A DNA stretch of 64,000 nt, taken from contig JALBYC010000006.1 of NCBI GenBank assembly GCA_023212645.1, positions 1 to 64,000 on the forward strand. The letters run 5' to 3'. The notes below the pieces were generated by a model. The model saw nothing but the letters and a program-made list of their open reading frames with translations, did not search any database and had not been told where the DNA came from. Of this stretch, positions 9,518 to 18,972 are shown in pieces; positions within the stretch are counted from its first letter, which is position 1; every line of letters begins with the position of its first letter. Source of the stretch: Farysia itapuensis. Lineage: Eukaryota > Basidiomycota > Ustilaginomycetes > Ustilaginales > Ustilaginaceae. The position numbers and the translations under genes were made by a program.

Positions 9518-11791
9518 ATGGTCGTCCCAACACCCACCTGGGGTCAGCTCCACAACGAGACCAACGAGATCGCCGAGACCCACGTCCCACACTACCGCGA
9601 GGAGCATGGTCTGACTGCCGATGCCAACATGGTCAACAGCGACGACGAAAAGAAGTCTTCCATCTCGTCTGCTGAAGGAATCCAGGGTCAAATGCCCACT
9701 ACTGGCTACTACGACTCCGAGAAGAAGGCTGTGGCCGCCGAAGAAGACTACGTTCCCGAGGACCTCTCCTCTGGCAAGCAATTCGACGAGTCGTGCTTCC
9801 CCGAAGAGACTTCGCACCTCACGATCCGATCCCTCGTTATCGGCACAATGCTTGGATGTGTCATTGCCGCCTCGAACGTTTACCTTGGTCTCAAGACTGG
9901 TTTCACCTTTGGTGCTTCGCTCTTCGGTGCAATTCTTGGCTTCTCCATCATCAAGACCATGCAGAAGGTCCTCCCACCATCACTCGGTGGCGGTTTCTTC
10001 GGCCCACGAGAGAACTGCACGGTGCAGACCGCTGCCACTGCCGCTGGTTCGCTGACTGGCATGTTTGTCGCTGCCGTTCCCGCCATGTACCAGCTTAACC
10101 TTCTCAACCCTGACCCGCTCAAGGACTTTGCCCGTCTGATTACCTTCTCCGCTGTCTCTGCTTACTACGGAGTTTTCTTCGCCATTCCTCTGCGCAAGTT
10201 CTACATTCTCAAGCAGAAGCTCATCTTCCCTTCGCCCACCGCCACTGCCTACACTATTCGATCTCTCCACACTCCCGGAGGTGAAATTGCTGCCAAGAAA
10301 CAGTCGCGGGCTCTGCTCTACTCTTTCGCCGCTGCATTCGTCTTCGTTGTTGTCAACCAGTACGCCTCGGGTATTCTCATGGACTGGCACATCTTCTACT
10401 GGCTCTACAAGTGGGGCTGGAAGTCAGCTCTTGTTGTCGACAACTGGGGCTGGCTCATCGAATGGACTCCTGCTTTCCTCGGTGCTGGTATGCTTTCGGG
10501 TATGAACGCCTCTTACTCTTTCTTCGGAGGCTCCTTCCTTATGTGGGCTATGATTGGCCCCGCCATCGTTGCTACTGGCAAGGCTACTGGTCGCCACACT
10601 GGTGTTTCGGCCTCTGCTGACCCCGTCGAACCTCTTCGATGGAACTACTACTCGATGTCGTTCAACCCCAACACCCAGCCACTCAACGCCGCTTCGCCTC
10701 GATACTGGGCTCTGTGGCCCGGTGTCCTGATGATGTTTGCCTACTCTTTCGCCGAGCTCGCAATGAACGGACCCACCCTCTACCGCGGTGCCCGTGCCGC
10801 TTTCATGGAGGTCTACAGCAAGATCACCAAGAAGGCCATGGTCATCTACGAGGATGCTATTCCCGACCCGGTCTCCAAGGAGGACCAGACTCCCATCTTG
10901 GTCTGGGGTATTGGACTTTTGGCTTCCATCGTCTTCACTTGCCTTGTCTGCTGCCTGCAGTTCCACATGAACCTCGGCAACGTTATCCTTGCCATCATTC
11001 TCGCTTTCATCTTCTCCTTCGTCGGTGTTCAGGCTTCCGGTGCTACTGACACCAACCCCGTCGGTACTATTGCCAAGGCTTCTCAGCTCGTTGTCGGTGG
11101 TGCTCTCCGAGGCCAGGGCAAGACCGGTGCCGGTGGTCTTCTGGAGAACCTCATTGCCGGCTCGATTGCATCATCTGCAGCATCGCATGCTGTCGACATG
11201 GTCGGAGACTTGAAGACCGGACACATGCTGCGCGCCAAGCCCAGAGTCCAGTTCTGGGCTCAGTGCTTTGGCTCCTTCTTCTCCATCTTTGTTTCTGCCG
11301 GTCTTTTTGTGCTCTTTGCCCGAGCCTACCCATGCATCATTGACGCTACCGCCGAGACCTGCCCCTTTGCCGCTCCTTCGGTTGCTGCCTGGAAAGCCGT
11401 TGCCGTTGCCGTTATCTCGCCCAAGCTGCCTGTCTCGCTCTCGTCCGGTCTGACCGCCATCGGCTTTGCCATCATCTCGATCGTCACTGTTGTCGCCAAG
11501 TACACCATCATCCCCGCCAAGTACCACGTCTTCATCCCCAACTGGAACGCCGTTGGTCTCGGATTCGTCGTGCCCCAGACATACTACCCCATTGCCATGT
11601 GCATGGGTGCCACTTCCGGCTTGATCTGGAAGCGAAAGCTGCCTCAGTCTTTCGACCTGCTCGCCTTTGCCATCGCTGCCGGTCTTATCGCTGGTGAGGG
11701 CATGGCTGGTGTCTTCAACGCTATCCTCACCATCATTGGCGTCGACGGTGGTATCTACGGATCCACTGTTGCTCTTCCACCATGGGCTTAG
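9518..11791 (+). CDS. OPT-family oligopeptide/metal-chelate transporter
   Basis: A 757-residue polytopic membrane protein of the oligopeptide transporter family. Residues 1-100 are a charged cytosolic tail. The first transmembrane block has the OPT signature around GCVIAASNVYLGLKTGFTFG (about residues 113-132), followed by GPRENCTVQTAATAAGSLTG. Many hydrophobic segments follow to the end, with an internal GYxx-type glycine-rich segment near residue 525-545. The motif set fits the YSL-like/YGL114w-like branch more than the Isp4 peptide branch, so substrates may be peptides or metal chelates. Codon choice is strongly biased to C-ending codons compared with neighbouring genes, suggesting high expression. 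There are no introns. The start is the first ATG of a clean frame. Confidence 0.88.
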   Translation: MVVPTPTWGQLHNETNEIAETHVPHYREEHGLTADANMVNSDDEKKSSISSAEGIQGQMPTTGYYDSEKKAVAAEEDYVPEDLSSGKQFDESCFPEETSHLTIRSLVIGTMLGCVIAASNVYLGLKTGFTFGASLFGAILGFSIIKTMQKVLPPSLGGGFFGPRENCTVQTAATAAGSLTGMFVAAVPAMYQLNLLNPDPLKDFARLITFSAVSAYYGVFFAIPLRKFYILKQKLIFPSPTATAYTIRSLHTPGGEIAAKKQSRALLYSFAAAFVFVVVNQYASGILMDWHIFYWLYKWGWKSALVVDNWGWLIEWTPAFLGAGMLSGMNASYSFFGGSFLMWAMIGPAIVATGKATGRHTGVSASADPVEPLRWNYYSMSFNPNTQPLNAASPRYWALWPGVLMMFAYSFAELAMNGPTLYRGARAAFMEVYSKITKKAMVIYEDAIPDPVSKEDQTPILVWGIGLLASIVFTCLVCCLQFHMNLGNVILAIILAFIFSFVGVQASGATDTNPVGTIAKASQLVVGGALRGQGKTGAGGLLENLIAGSIASSAASHAVDMVGDLKTGHMLRAKPRVQFWAQCFGSFFSIFVSAGLFVLFARAYPCIIDATAETCPFAAPSVAAWKAVAVAVISPKLPVSLSSGLTAIGFAIISIVTVVAKYTIIPAKYHVFIPNWNAVGLGFVVPQTYYPIAMCMGATSGLIWKRKLPQSFDLLAFAIAAGLIAGEGMAGVFNAILTIIGVDGGIYGSTVALPPWA

Positions 11792-11915
11792 AGCGCACAC
11801 ATTCACTTCTCTTCGTTTAGCTTTTCTTTCAGTTTAGGGATTCTTTGGCACCATTGATACAATACTAGCATACCCACATCCAATCTTTGCCAGAGTCTGT
11901 GTGCATCTATTTTGA

Positions 11916-12714
11916 CTAGGCAAGAGCTTCGGTGATGGTAACGAATCGCTCTTCGTAGGCAAGCCAGGTCTGAGTACCGATGAGAGAGTCAAGGTCACCT
12001 GGAGCGGAAACAGGCTCGAACACTGTGATTGAGGAACGAGCGTCAGTAATGTCAGGAGAGATCTCAGATTGAGCGCTGAAACTTACTGGTGAGCTCGTGT
12101 CCCGAATCGGTAACAAATTTTCTGGGAATGTACTGAGTGCCGACCAGATCGGCGACGCTGGAGGCTCTTCTGGAGAGGAGCTCGTTGCCAGAGTTGGAGC
12201 AGCTTCCTCCGCAGTACTGCAGGCCACCGGTGTTGGTGAAAGCGAGGTTGTAAGCGTCTCCGTCTTCCAAGTTGTTGGCTGAGTAGAAGCTGCTCAATGT
12301 GCCGCCTTGTCGCGAGTTCTCCGTCGAAGAGACGCATCGAGTCACTGAAGTAGAACCACCTTCCTGCGAGGAAGCGTACGGGTATTCATCTGGGGTAAAA
12401 TATTGGCAAAAGTCAGCATCTAGCTTCAGACAGGCAAGAGAGGACATTTACTTACCGCAGCTGTTGTGATCCGAGTCGCCGCCCGAGCAACGGTTTGGGG
12501 ACTTGCATGCGGTCTTGGCTCGGTGAGTTGTGGCCTCTGCAGAGTCTCGATGCAGCGTTGATGGCCTGCCCAGACACTGGATTGCGTAGCAGTCGTTGCT
12601 GCAGATGTTGGGCGTTCGTGTGCAGTCCCACGCCAAGGTCGCTGCTTGAGCTACCGACGAAAAGATTAGAGCCGACAGGCCGAGTACAGCGAGAAGGGAG
12701 GTACAGCTTCGCAT
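11916..12714 (-). CDS. Secreted NucA/NucB-type deoxyribonuclease-like protein
   Basis: Three exons, complement(join(11916..12022,12087..12389,12456..12714)), give 222 residues; the introns are 66 and 64 nt with GTAAGT donors. Residues 1-24 are a clear signal peptide (hydrophobic LLAVLGLSALIFSSVAQA). Cysteine-rich residues 30-86 precede the motif DEYPYASSQEGG at 87-98, which matches the catalytic signature of NucA/NucB nucleases. A second conserved block (ENSRQGGTLSSFY) follows. The family degrades DNA non-specifically; secretion suggests extracellular DNA as substrate. I start at the ATG at 12714 because it immediately precedes the signal peptide; an ATG 33 bases upstream would add a charged leader. 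Catalytic competence is inferred. Confidence 0.78.
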
Positions 12715-13202
12715 CTTTGCGGGTGAGATTAGGGGACGACGATACAAAAGGAACTAGGTAGTGTGGGCTTGCTGGACTGGCTGGAACGATCGTTCTAGGA
12801 CTGACTTTATAAAGCGTTGAGAAGCGAGACGAAGGGACCTGACAAGTCGCATCTATCTCATCCCGTGGCCGATGGAAACGCTGCTTTGAGCTAGACATAT
12901 TTCCTACAGGTGCTGCTCATTGCGGAACCCTGGCTGAGAAGTAGCCAAGCAAAGCAACACGTTCGCGCTTCGCTTCGCGCAATCTTTGACAGGCGAAATC
13001 ATGCACTGCCAAGACTCTGGCTCAAGGACTTAAGCGAGGTATTTTAGCCTCCCCGGCGACGCCGGCCTGCCACCTCCCGAACTTCCGTCGGCTCAGGCGG
13101 CATCAGAACGTGCTCTACCCCGCCATACGAGCTTATACACGTTCAGTGGGCATTCTCACACTGCAGGATGAGCATTCTAAAATTACATTATGCCATAGCC
13201 GC
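12715..13202. other. Promoter of the nuclease gene and 3' region of the next regulator
   Basis: No gene is seen. A TATA box (TTTATAAA, 12806-12813) lies about 90 bases upstream of the nuclease ATG on the minus strand. The right half is the downstream region of the minus-strand Zn2Cys6 gene. Confidence 0.5.
12806..12813 (-). promoter_or_regulatory. TATA box of the secreted nuclease gene
   Basis: TTTATAAA is about 92 bases before the ATG at 12714, a good position for a TATA element. The motif is palindromic, but the only nearby start is on the minus strand. Confidence 0.5.
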
Positions 13203-15410
13203 TCAGAAAAAGGCGACGCAGTAATCTCCGGAAGCTATCAAGTCCGTCCAAAAGCATGGAAGGCCGGTTGTGTCGGTTGTAGTCCACAGCTTGTGAATCA
13301 GCGCTCTACCTGAAGCGGGCGCAGATTCCTCGTGGCCTACAATCTGCATTGCTTTGGCGCAGATGGTCCTGTCTTGAGGATCAATGGCGACCGAGGCGGC
13401 TATGAACATAGGAATATTGTAGTTACTGCATCCGACCGTTCGACAGTATTGCTCGCCAGATGTGGACCATAGCTCGAGGATATGAGCCAGCGACTGGCGG
13501 ATGACGGGATGCAACGATCCCACACGATATATGAGCGTGTAGATCAGTATCAAGCAAGCTTCTTTGATCGTCTTGGCACATGTCTCTGAACCAGTGGACA
13601 GTGTCGAGGGAATAGGAGTAGACCTGACTTGGCTTATGATCTTTTCGGCTCTGGTGTGAACCCATGGTGGAACAGCAACGCCAACGCCTCTTCGTGCTGT
13701 AGCAGCGTAGTCTCCGCCATCGTAGTCCATTCGCAGCCGCGCAATCTCCGAGAGCGCAATCATTAAGCCATCAGGTAGACTGAACACCGGACCCAGCAGA
13801 TTCGACGCATCTCCAGATGGATCATCGTGCACAGCGCTCAATGGCGTCAGCTGCACATGAGGCAGACTACCGCGGGCAATGGCTGTTCCGACGTCGCACC
13901 AAACATACGTCCTAAATCCCAGATGATCCAGAGAGTTGAGCTTGGCCAAGTTGACTGGCGGAAACGTGCCCAAGGTGCTTATGACCAGATTCCGCATCCT
14001 GTCACTCTCCTCAAAGTAGCTTTCTGCAGATTCTTCCGCAAATGTGTAGATGGCCAAGTTGACCGAGGTTAGCAACAGCGAGTTAATCTTGCCAACCTCG
14101 GACAGAAAACCTTTTTCGGTAAGACCGAGACCGGGGACGCGCATTGACTTTGTTCGATATTCGCTAATTGCTTCGTCAAGCGAGCAAATGGCCAGATGCT
14201 TGAGCGCCTGTGCTTGGCCCACAAGGAGATCATCCAAAGTAGCCAGTGTGGATCTTCGTCGTCGCTTTGAATTGGGCAGTCTACTGTGGTTGTCAGAAGA
14301 AAGGCTGTCGCCAGGCGACGTGGACCAGGTGGTGTCCGGTGTCTCGGGCGGAGGGAACGTAACATTGGCACGTACACAATCGGCGATGGAAGCTCGATCA
14401 GCACGCAAAGTCGAAGCCCATTGGTGAATCGCAATCACATCTGGAGGCCATGTAAGACGTGATCCACCAATGTATCCTGCTGTCACTGCAGCGATCGAAA
14501 GCCGAAGCGGCGGATCCTTATTGATACGGTCGAGCAGATACGGCACAAGTGCGGGAAACAGGGTTGAACCTTCGAGACCTTTTGCATCGCATCCTTGTGC
14601 CCAGCAGGTGATGAGTGTGCCATAGTAGCCAATCAAGCTCTCCAGAATGGTTTGTGATTTTGGGGAAGATGTGTGAGTGGTTGACGTTGCAGCAAGGTAT
14701 GGATTAGAAGGACCGGGAGATGGGTGTCGCGAAATTGCAGGTGTTGACAGACTGGGAATCGTCGCAAAGATAGGAGACAAGGCAGACATGTCGGATGTGC
14801 CAGGATCAACGAGGCGGCTCGCAACTGCGCTGCATGCAGCACACAGATGACGTCCAGAAAAGAGACAGTCACCAACTATTTCGCATGGCGGCAGGAGCGC
14901 TTGTGAATGCTGCGGTGGATTTGGCGACAGTATCGGGTCAAACGTCGGAACATGTTGACGAAAATTTGCGGTGACAGGGGACGGAATGGATTCGAGCAAA
15001 GCCCATGTGTCGTTGTTCGTAGCCAGTCCAGCAAATTCAGCCAGACTGTTTGGCATGTTGAGGGCACTGGTCGTCTCATGGTGCAGAGTTCCGCTGGAGG
15101 TCGATGTCTGGGGTGTTTTGTAGTCTGACAAGGGTGACGCACTAAGTCCGGCTTCGGGCGACTGCTTGATTCTCCTTGATACGCTCTTGGACGACGTGGC
15201 GGATGCGCCACGTTCGTATACGACGAGGGGACGACGAAATTCTTCACACTGATATCCAGCATTGCGACACCGCCAGCATCCGCCCGTCTCTGGACAGAGA
15301 GTCTCGTCGCACTTTTTCTTTCGTTTGCGACATGTCAGGCAGCCAGACTTGGAGCGTTTACCCTTTGCAGGCAGGGAGGAGTCGTTCCTTTTGGATTCGG
15401 TCGGTGACAT
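13203..15410 (-). CDS. Zn2Cys6 fungal transcription factor
   Basis: A 735-residue regulator counted from the ATG at 15410; codons upstream are open but lack an ATG. The zinc cluster is at residues 24-55: cysteines 24, 27, 34, 45, 48 and 55, with an extra cysteine at 39, within a lysine/arginine-rich segment (RKRKKKCDE). The middle and C-terminal parts (for example LIGYYGTLITCWAQGCDAKG and LWSTSGEQYCR) resemble the Fungal_trans_2 type regulatory domain. Between them lies a serine/proline-rich linker. It has no introns. It diverges from the aldehyde dehydrogenase gene across a 532-bp region, so it could regulate that gene, but nothing in the sequence proves it. Confidence 0.87.
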   Translation of the reverse strand: MSPTESKRNDSSLPAKGKRSKSGCLTCRKRKKKCDETLCPETGGCWRCRNAGYQCEEFRRPLVVYERGASATSSKSVSRRIKQSPEAGLSASPLSDYKTPQTSTSSGTLHHETTSALNMPNSLAEFAGLATNNDTWALLESIPSPVTANFRQHVPTFDPILSPNPPQHSQALLPPCEIVGDCLFSGRHLCAACSAVASRLVDPGTSDMSALSPIFATIPSLSTPAISRHPSPGPSNPYLAATSTTHTSSPKSQTILESLIGYYGTLITCWAQGCDAKGLEGSTLFPALVPYLLDRINKDPPLRLSIAAVTAGYIGGSRLTWPPDVIAIHQWASTLRADRASIADCVRANVTFPPPETPDTTWSTSPGDSLSSDNHSRLPNSKRRRRSTLATLDDLLVGQAQALKHLAICSLDEAISEYRTKSMRVPGLGLTEKGFLSEVGKINSLLLTSVNLAIYTFAEESAESYFEESDRMRNLVISTLGTFPPVNLAKLNSLDHLGFRTYVWCDVGTAIARGSLPHVQLTPLSAVHDDPSGDASNLLGPVFSLPDGLMIALSEIARLRMDYDGGDYAATARRGVGVAVPPWVHTRAEKIISQVRSTPIPSTLSTGSETCAKTIKEACLILIYTLIYRVGSLHPVIRQSLAHILELWSTSGEQYCRTVGCSNYNIPMFIAASVAIDPQDRTICAKAMQIVGHEESAPASGRALIHKLWTTTDTTGLPCFWTDLIASGDYCVAFF

Positions 15411-15942
15411 GATAAGCGCAGGACACTGTGATGTGAGCAGTGCCTTGCATGGCGCGGTCCTGAGCGCACGCAACGAATAGCGTTCCCAAGTACAACTCTA
15501 GTGTGGGGCAGAAGAAAGACGTGCACTGCATGCATTCTCTGCTGAATCTCGGCGCAACGCCCTTGCAGGCTGTCGGGATGTGTTCCGATGGCTTTCGGTT
15601 TCTGTGGTATCACTTGAACCTATCGCGGCGTGGGACGGGCGAATCGCATACGCCAGTGCATGGCCAAATGAAATGCGCGGCAAGCGCGGCAAAGCACTCC
15701 ACAAAAATGGGGGAGCTTAATCAATAGGGTCCTAGTGGACGCACTACAAGTCTGGCAACTCGTTAAGCACCATTGGCACCCACAGGGTCTCTGGTCTGCC
15801 AACCGGTCCTGTTTCTCTTATCGTTTAGACGCCCGGCTCAACGAGAGCAGAGTGCAGAGGACAAGACTCCTCAATCATCCTCAAATAGCCAGGCCTTTCT
15901 CAAATCGACCTTCCCCCTCATTTACCCTCTCATAATCCCAAG
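15411..15942. other. Divergent promoter region, Zn2Cys6 gene / aldehyde dehydrogenase
   Basis: About 530 bases between two outward-facing starts, with no coding signature. The last 60 bases before the dehydrogenase ATG are pyrimidine-rich leader. No clear TATA box is seen. Confidence 0.5.
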
Positions 15943-17481
15943 ATGACTGTGCCAGAGAAGCTCCAGATCTCATCTCCGTCCGGCAAGACAATTCAGGTGC
16001 CCACCGGCATCTTCATTGATAACGTCTTTTCCCCCGCTGCCAATGGCGAAGGGCTAGAGACTGTCAACCCAGCCACCGGCAAATCCTTGGGCAATGTCTC
16101 GGCTGGTTCTCAGGCTGACGTTGACCGAGCCGTCAAGGCCGCTCGAAAGGCGTACAACACCGTCTGGGGTCGAAACAGCTCGCCCGGTCAGCGAGCTACC
16201 GCCTTGCTCAAGCTGGCTGATCTACTTGACCAGCATGCCGAAGAGCTCGGCGAGCTCGAAGCCATTGACAACGGAAAACCGCGCTGGATTGCCGAGACCA
16301 TGGATGTGGCAGACACTGCAGGCTGCTTCCGATACTATGCCGGCTTGGCCGACAAGATCGAGGGCAAGACAATCGAGCAAAAAGAAGGCGAGAAACTGGC
16401 TTTCACTCGGCTTGAACCTCTAGGTGTTTGCGGTCAGATTATTCCCTGGAATTATCCCATCATGATGCTCGGCTGGAAAGTAGCACCCGCACTTGCCGCC
16501 GGTAACTGTGTCATTCTCAAGCCTGCCGAACAAACTCCTCTCACCGCACTTCGAATCGCTGAGTTGTCGCTCGAGGCTGGTCTGCCGCCGGGTGTCTTTA
16601 ACGTGGTCAACGGTCTTGGTCCGGTCGTCGGCGACGCAATCAGTGGTCATCTCGGTATCGACAAGGTTGCTTTTACTGGTTCTACTGCCATCGGTCGTCG
16701 GGTCATGGAGCGCGCCGCACAGTCCAATCTCAAGAAAGTGACTCTCGAGCTCGGAGGAAAGTCTCCCGTCGTCGTTTTCGACGATGCCGACATTGATCAG
16801 GCTGTCAACTGGGCTTCCCTCGGTATCCTCTTCAACCAGGGCCAAGACTGCACCGCTGGATCGCGACTCTTTGTTCAGGAGAGCATTTACGACAAATTCA
16901 TGCCGAAGCTTGTCCAAGCTTTCAAGGCGCACAAGATCGGAGACCCATTCGACAAGCAGACATTCCAAGGACCTCAGATTACCAAACGACACCAGGAACG
17001 GATCCTCGAGTACATCGAGTCAGGCAAGAAGCAGGGTGCCAAGGTCGAGGTCGGCGGTGGCGCCTGGACAGAAGGATCGGGCGACTTTGCCAATGGCTTC
17101 TTTGTCCAGCCCACGATTTTCTCTGGATGCAAAAAGGGCATGCAGATCGTCGACGAAGAGATCTTTGGCCCAGTGCTGGCTGTGGCAACGTTCAAGGATG
17201 AGGCAGAGGCGATTGAGATTGCCAACGACACATCTTACGGATTGGGCGCTGGCGTATTCTCGCAGAACGCCTCTCGATGCATGCGCGTGTCGGGCGCCAT
17301 CCAGGCTGGTACTGTGTGGGTGAACACCTACTGCGTCCTCAGCAATGCCGTACCCTTTGGCGGTATGAAGGCTTCCGGCATGGGTCGAGAGCTCGGCGTC
17401 GATGCCATCAAGGAATACACTCAGGTCAAGTCCATACACTGGAACTACGGTGAACAGCTCGACTGGCCCCTCACCGGATAA
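15943..17481 (+). CDS. NAD(P)-dependent aldehyde dehydrogenase
   Basis: A 512-residue enzyme of the ALDH superfamily that oxidises aldehydes to acids. The full fold is present: cofactor-site motif PWNYPIMM with N170, KPAEQTPLTA near 193-202, FTGST near 244-248, general base E269 in LELGGKSP, and catalytic C303 in NQGQDCTAGSR. Length and start agree with the cytosolic class. There is no obvious mitochondrial presequence, PTS1 or intron. Smut fungi carry indole-3-acetaldehyde dehydrogenases (Iad) in this family, and this protein could be one, but the substrate cannot be read from the sequence. Codon use suggests good expression. Confidence 0.93.
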   Translation: MTVPEKLQISSPSGKTIQVPTGIFIDNVFSPAANGEGLETVNPATGKSLGNVSAGSQADVDRAVKAARKAYNTVWGRNSSPGQRATALLKLADLLDQHAEELGELEAIDNGKPRWIAETMDVADTAGCFRYYAGLADKIEGKTIEQKEGEKLAFTRLEPLGVCGQIIPWNYPIMMLGWKVAPALAAGNCVILKPAEQTPLTALRIAELSLEAGLPPGVFNVVNGLGPVVGDAISGHLGIDKVAFTGSTAIGRRVMERAAQSNLKKVTLELGGKSPVVVFDDADIDQAVNWASLGILFNQGQDCTAGSRLFVQESIYDKFMPKLVQAFKAHKIGDPFDKQTFQGPQITKRHQERILEYIESGKKQGAKVEVGGGAWTEGSGDFANGFFVQPTIFSGCKKGMQIVDEEIFGPVLAVATFKDEAEAIEIANDTSYGLGAGVFSQNASRCMRVSGAIQAGTVWVNTYCVLSNAVPFGGMKASGMGRELGVDAIKEYTQVKSIHWNYGEQLDWPLTG

Positions 17482-17527
17482 GCACATCATTCTTTAGCAC
17501 TGCGTTCAATAGCACACATGATTGGTA

Positions 17528-18946
17528 TTACAGTCTGGACCAGTCAATGCCACCGCCTGGGCCGTATTGCTGCTCAAGCCACTTGTTTGCGGCGATGAAG
17601 TGGCCGTTGCCAAGAAAGCCTCTGTGAGCTGAGAGGGGTGAAGGGTGCGGGGAGCGTAGAATAAGAACGTTGGGAGAACCTTCGGTCACACCTGCCTCTG
17701 CCAGCGTTTTCGCAGCTGGTGCGCCCCATGCAAGGAATACAACACCTTTGCACGGGTTACCGTTTCCTTTTTCCTCACTGTCCTGGCTAGCTTTGTCGTT
17801 CACAGGGTTCTCGCTGTACTCCTCGTGGGGCTTGTCTTGTGCTTGCTTGGCCGAGACTTTGGCAAACATGTTGGCGATCTGCGAGTTGGCTGTGGCTTTG
17901 GCCTTCGATGACGGACCGGAAGAGTTGGCTGCTTGATCAGCAATCAGCTTGAGAATGCGCTTGGTCAGCTTTTCCCAGCCTTTACCGTGATGAGAGCCTG
18001 CCTGGCCTGCACTGACGGTAAGACTGGCGTTGAGCAAAAGCACACCCTGTTTGGCCCACTCGTCCAGACATCCGTGCGATGGAGCCTTGAATGTACCAGG
18101 ATACTCCGTCGTCAACTCTTTGTAGATATTCTTGAGTGATGGTGGTACTGCAACACCTTTTGGGACTGAGAAGGACAGTCCACAGGCTTGTCCGCCGCCG
18201 TGATAGGGGTCTTGACCAACGACAACGACCTTGACTTTCTCGATCGGGGTCAAGCGTGACCAGGAGTGCACCAGCTGCGGAGGCGGGTAGGTGACCCGAC
18301 GAGCAGTATCTTCGGCAGCAAGAAACTTTTTGAGCTCGACAAAGTACGACTTGGACATTTCTGGTTCTAGACGCTTGAACCAATCCGGTGCCATGGTCTG
18401 TCTTTCAAGCGCCAGAAGATCCGCCAGCGGCTCTTTCGGAGGCTCGAACTTTGGTAAAGCTGGTACCGCAGCTGTGCCGTTCTCAGTCTGTTCAGTAGCT
18501 TGTGGCTGTGACTTAGGAAGGCCAAGGTTGGCAGAACTCAATTGTGGCTTGCTCTTAGAGGGGGTCACTGCACTGGAAGCAGGCGAAGAGGACACAGCAG
18601 CTACTTCAGCGGCCTCTGCCGCTGCAATGAGCGCTTCGTCGTCCAAGAGACTATTTGCATCGTCGAACTCATCCGCAACATTGTCTGTCTTGGCAACTTT
18701 GGTCTTTGGCTCTTTCACAGCTGGAGAAATTGCTCGCTTCCTGTCTGAAGGAGATATGGCCGATGTTGTCATACTGCTGAGCGCCGAGCGCGACTTCGAC
18801 GGCGCTAGTCTTGCGATGGGACAGACGTAAAGTACGGCGCTGGCTCGACGCGAGGCGAATGCGAACAGTTTGGTGAAACGGGCAACGTTGCGTAAGAAAG
18901 CAACCGAGGAAGAGATTGTCCCATGTCGCGCACTATGGCTCCACAT
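17528..18946 (-). CDS. UNG1: Uracil-DNA glycosylase (family 1)
   Basis: This base-excision repair enzyme removes uracil from DNA. The 472-residue form has the water-activating loop GQDPYHGGG (244-252, D246), NASLTVSAGQAGSHH (306-320), and the Leu loop HPSPLSAHRG (434-443). Residues 1-58 are rich in R, S and A without acidic residues and look like a mitochondrial presequence; M59 (ATG at 18772) would give a 414-residue nuclear form with a KR-containing N-terminus. About 60 residues of S/A/K/E-rich sequence (around 340-398) interrupt the domain before VVFLAWG, longer than in yeast or human enzymes. The C-terminus is SRL, which also fits a PTS1 tripeptide. There are no introns. A palindromic ACGCGT element sits 7 bases upstream of the first ATG. 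Confidence 0.93.
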   Translation of the reverse strand: MWSHSARHGTISSSVAFLRNVARFTKLFAFASRRASAVLYVCPIARLAPSKSRSALSSMTTSAISPSDRKRAISPAVKEPKTKVAKTDNVADEFDDANSLLDDEALIAAAEAAEVAAVSSSPASSAVTPSKSKPQLSSANLGLPKSQPQATEQTENGTAAVPALPKFEPPKEPLADLLALERQTMAPDWFKRLEPEMSKSYFVELKKFLAAEDTARRVTYPPPQLVHSWSRLTPIEKVKVVVVGQDPYHGGGQACGLSFSVPKGVAVPPSLKNIYKELTTEYPGTFKAPSHGCLDEWAKQGVLLLNASLTVSAGQAGSHHGKGWEKLTKRILKLIADQAANSSGPSSKAKATANSQIANMFAKVSAKQAQDKPHEEYSENPVNDKASQDSEEKGNGNPCKGVVFLAWGAPAAKTLAEAGVTEGSPNVLILRSPHPSPLSAHRGFLGNGHFIAANKWLEQQYGPGGGIDWSRL

Positions 18947-18952
18947 CGTGTT

Positions 18953-18972
18953 GCTCTTTACGCGTAAAGAGC
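18953..18972. promoter_or_regulatory. 20-bp perfect palindrome with MluI cell-cycle box
   Basis: GCTCTTTACGCGTAAAGAGC is a perfect inverted repeat centred on ACGCGT. It lies in the 124-bp bidirectional promoter between UNG and the TXNDC17-like gene, 7 bases before the first UNG ATG. ACGCGT is the MBF site for G1/S genes, and budding yeast UNG1 is expressed at G1/S. The symmetry beyond the core is unusual. Confidence 0.55.
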
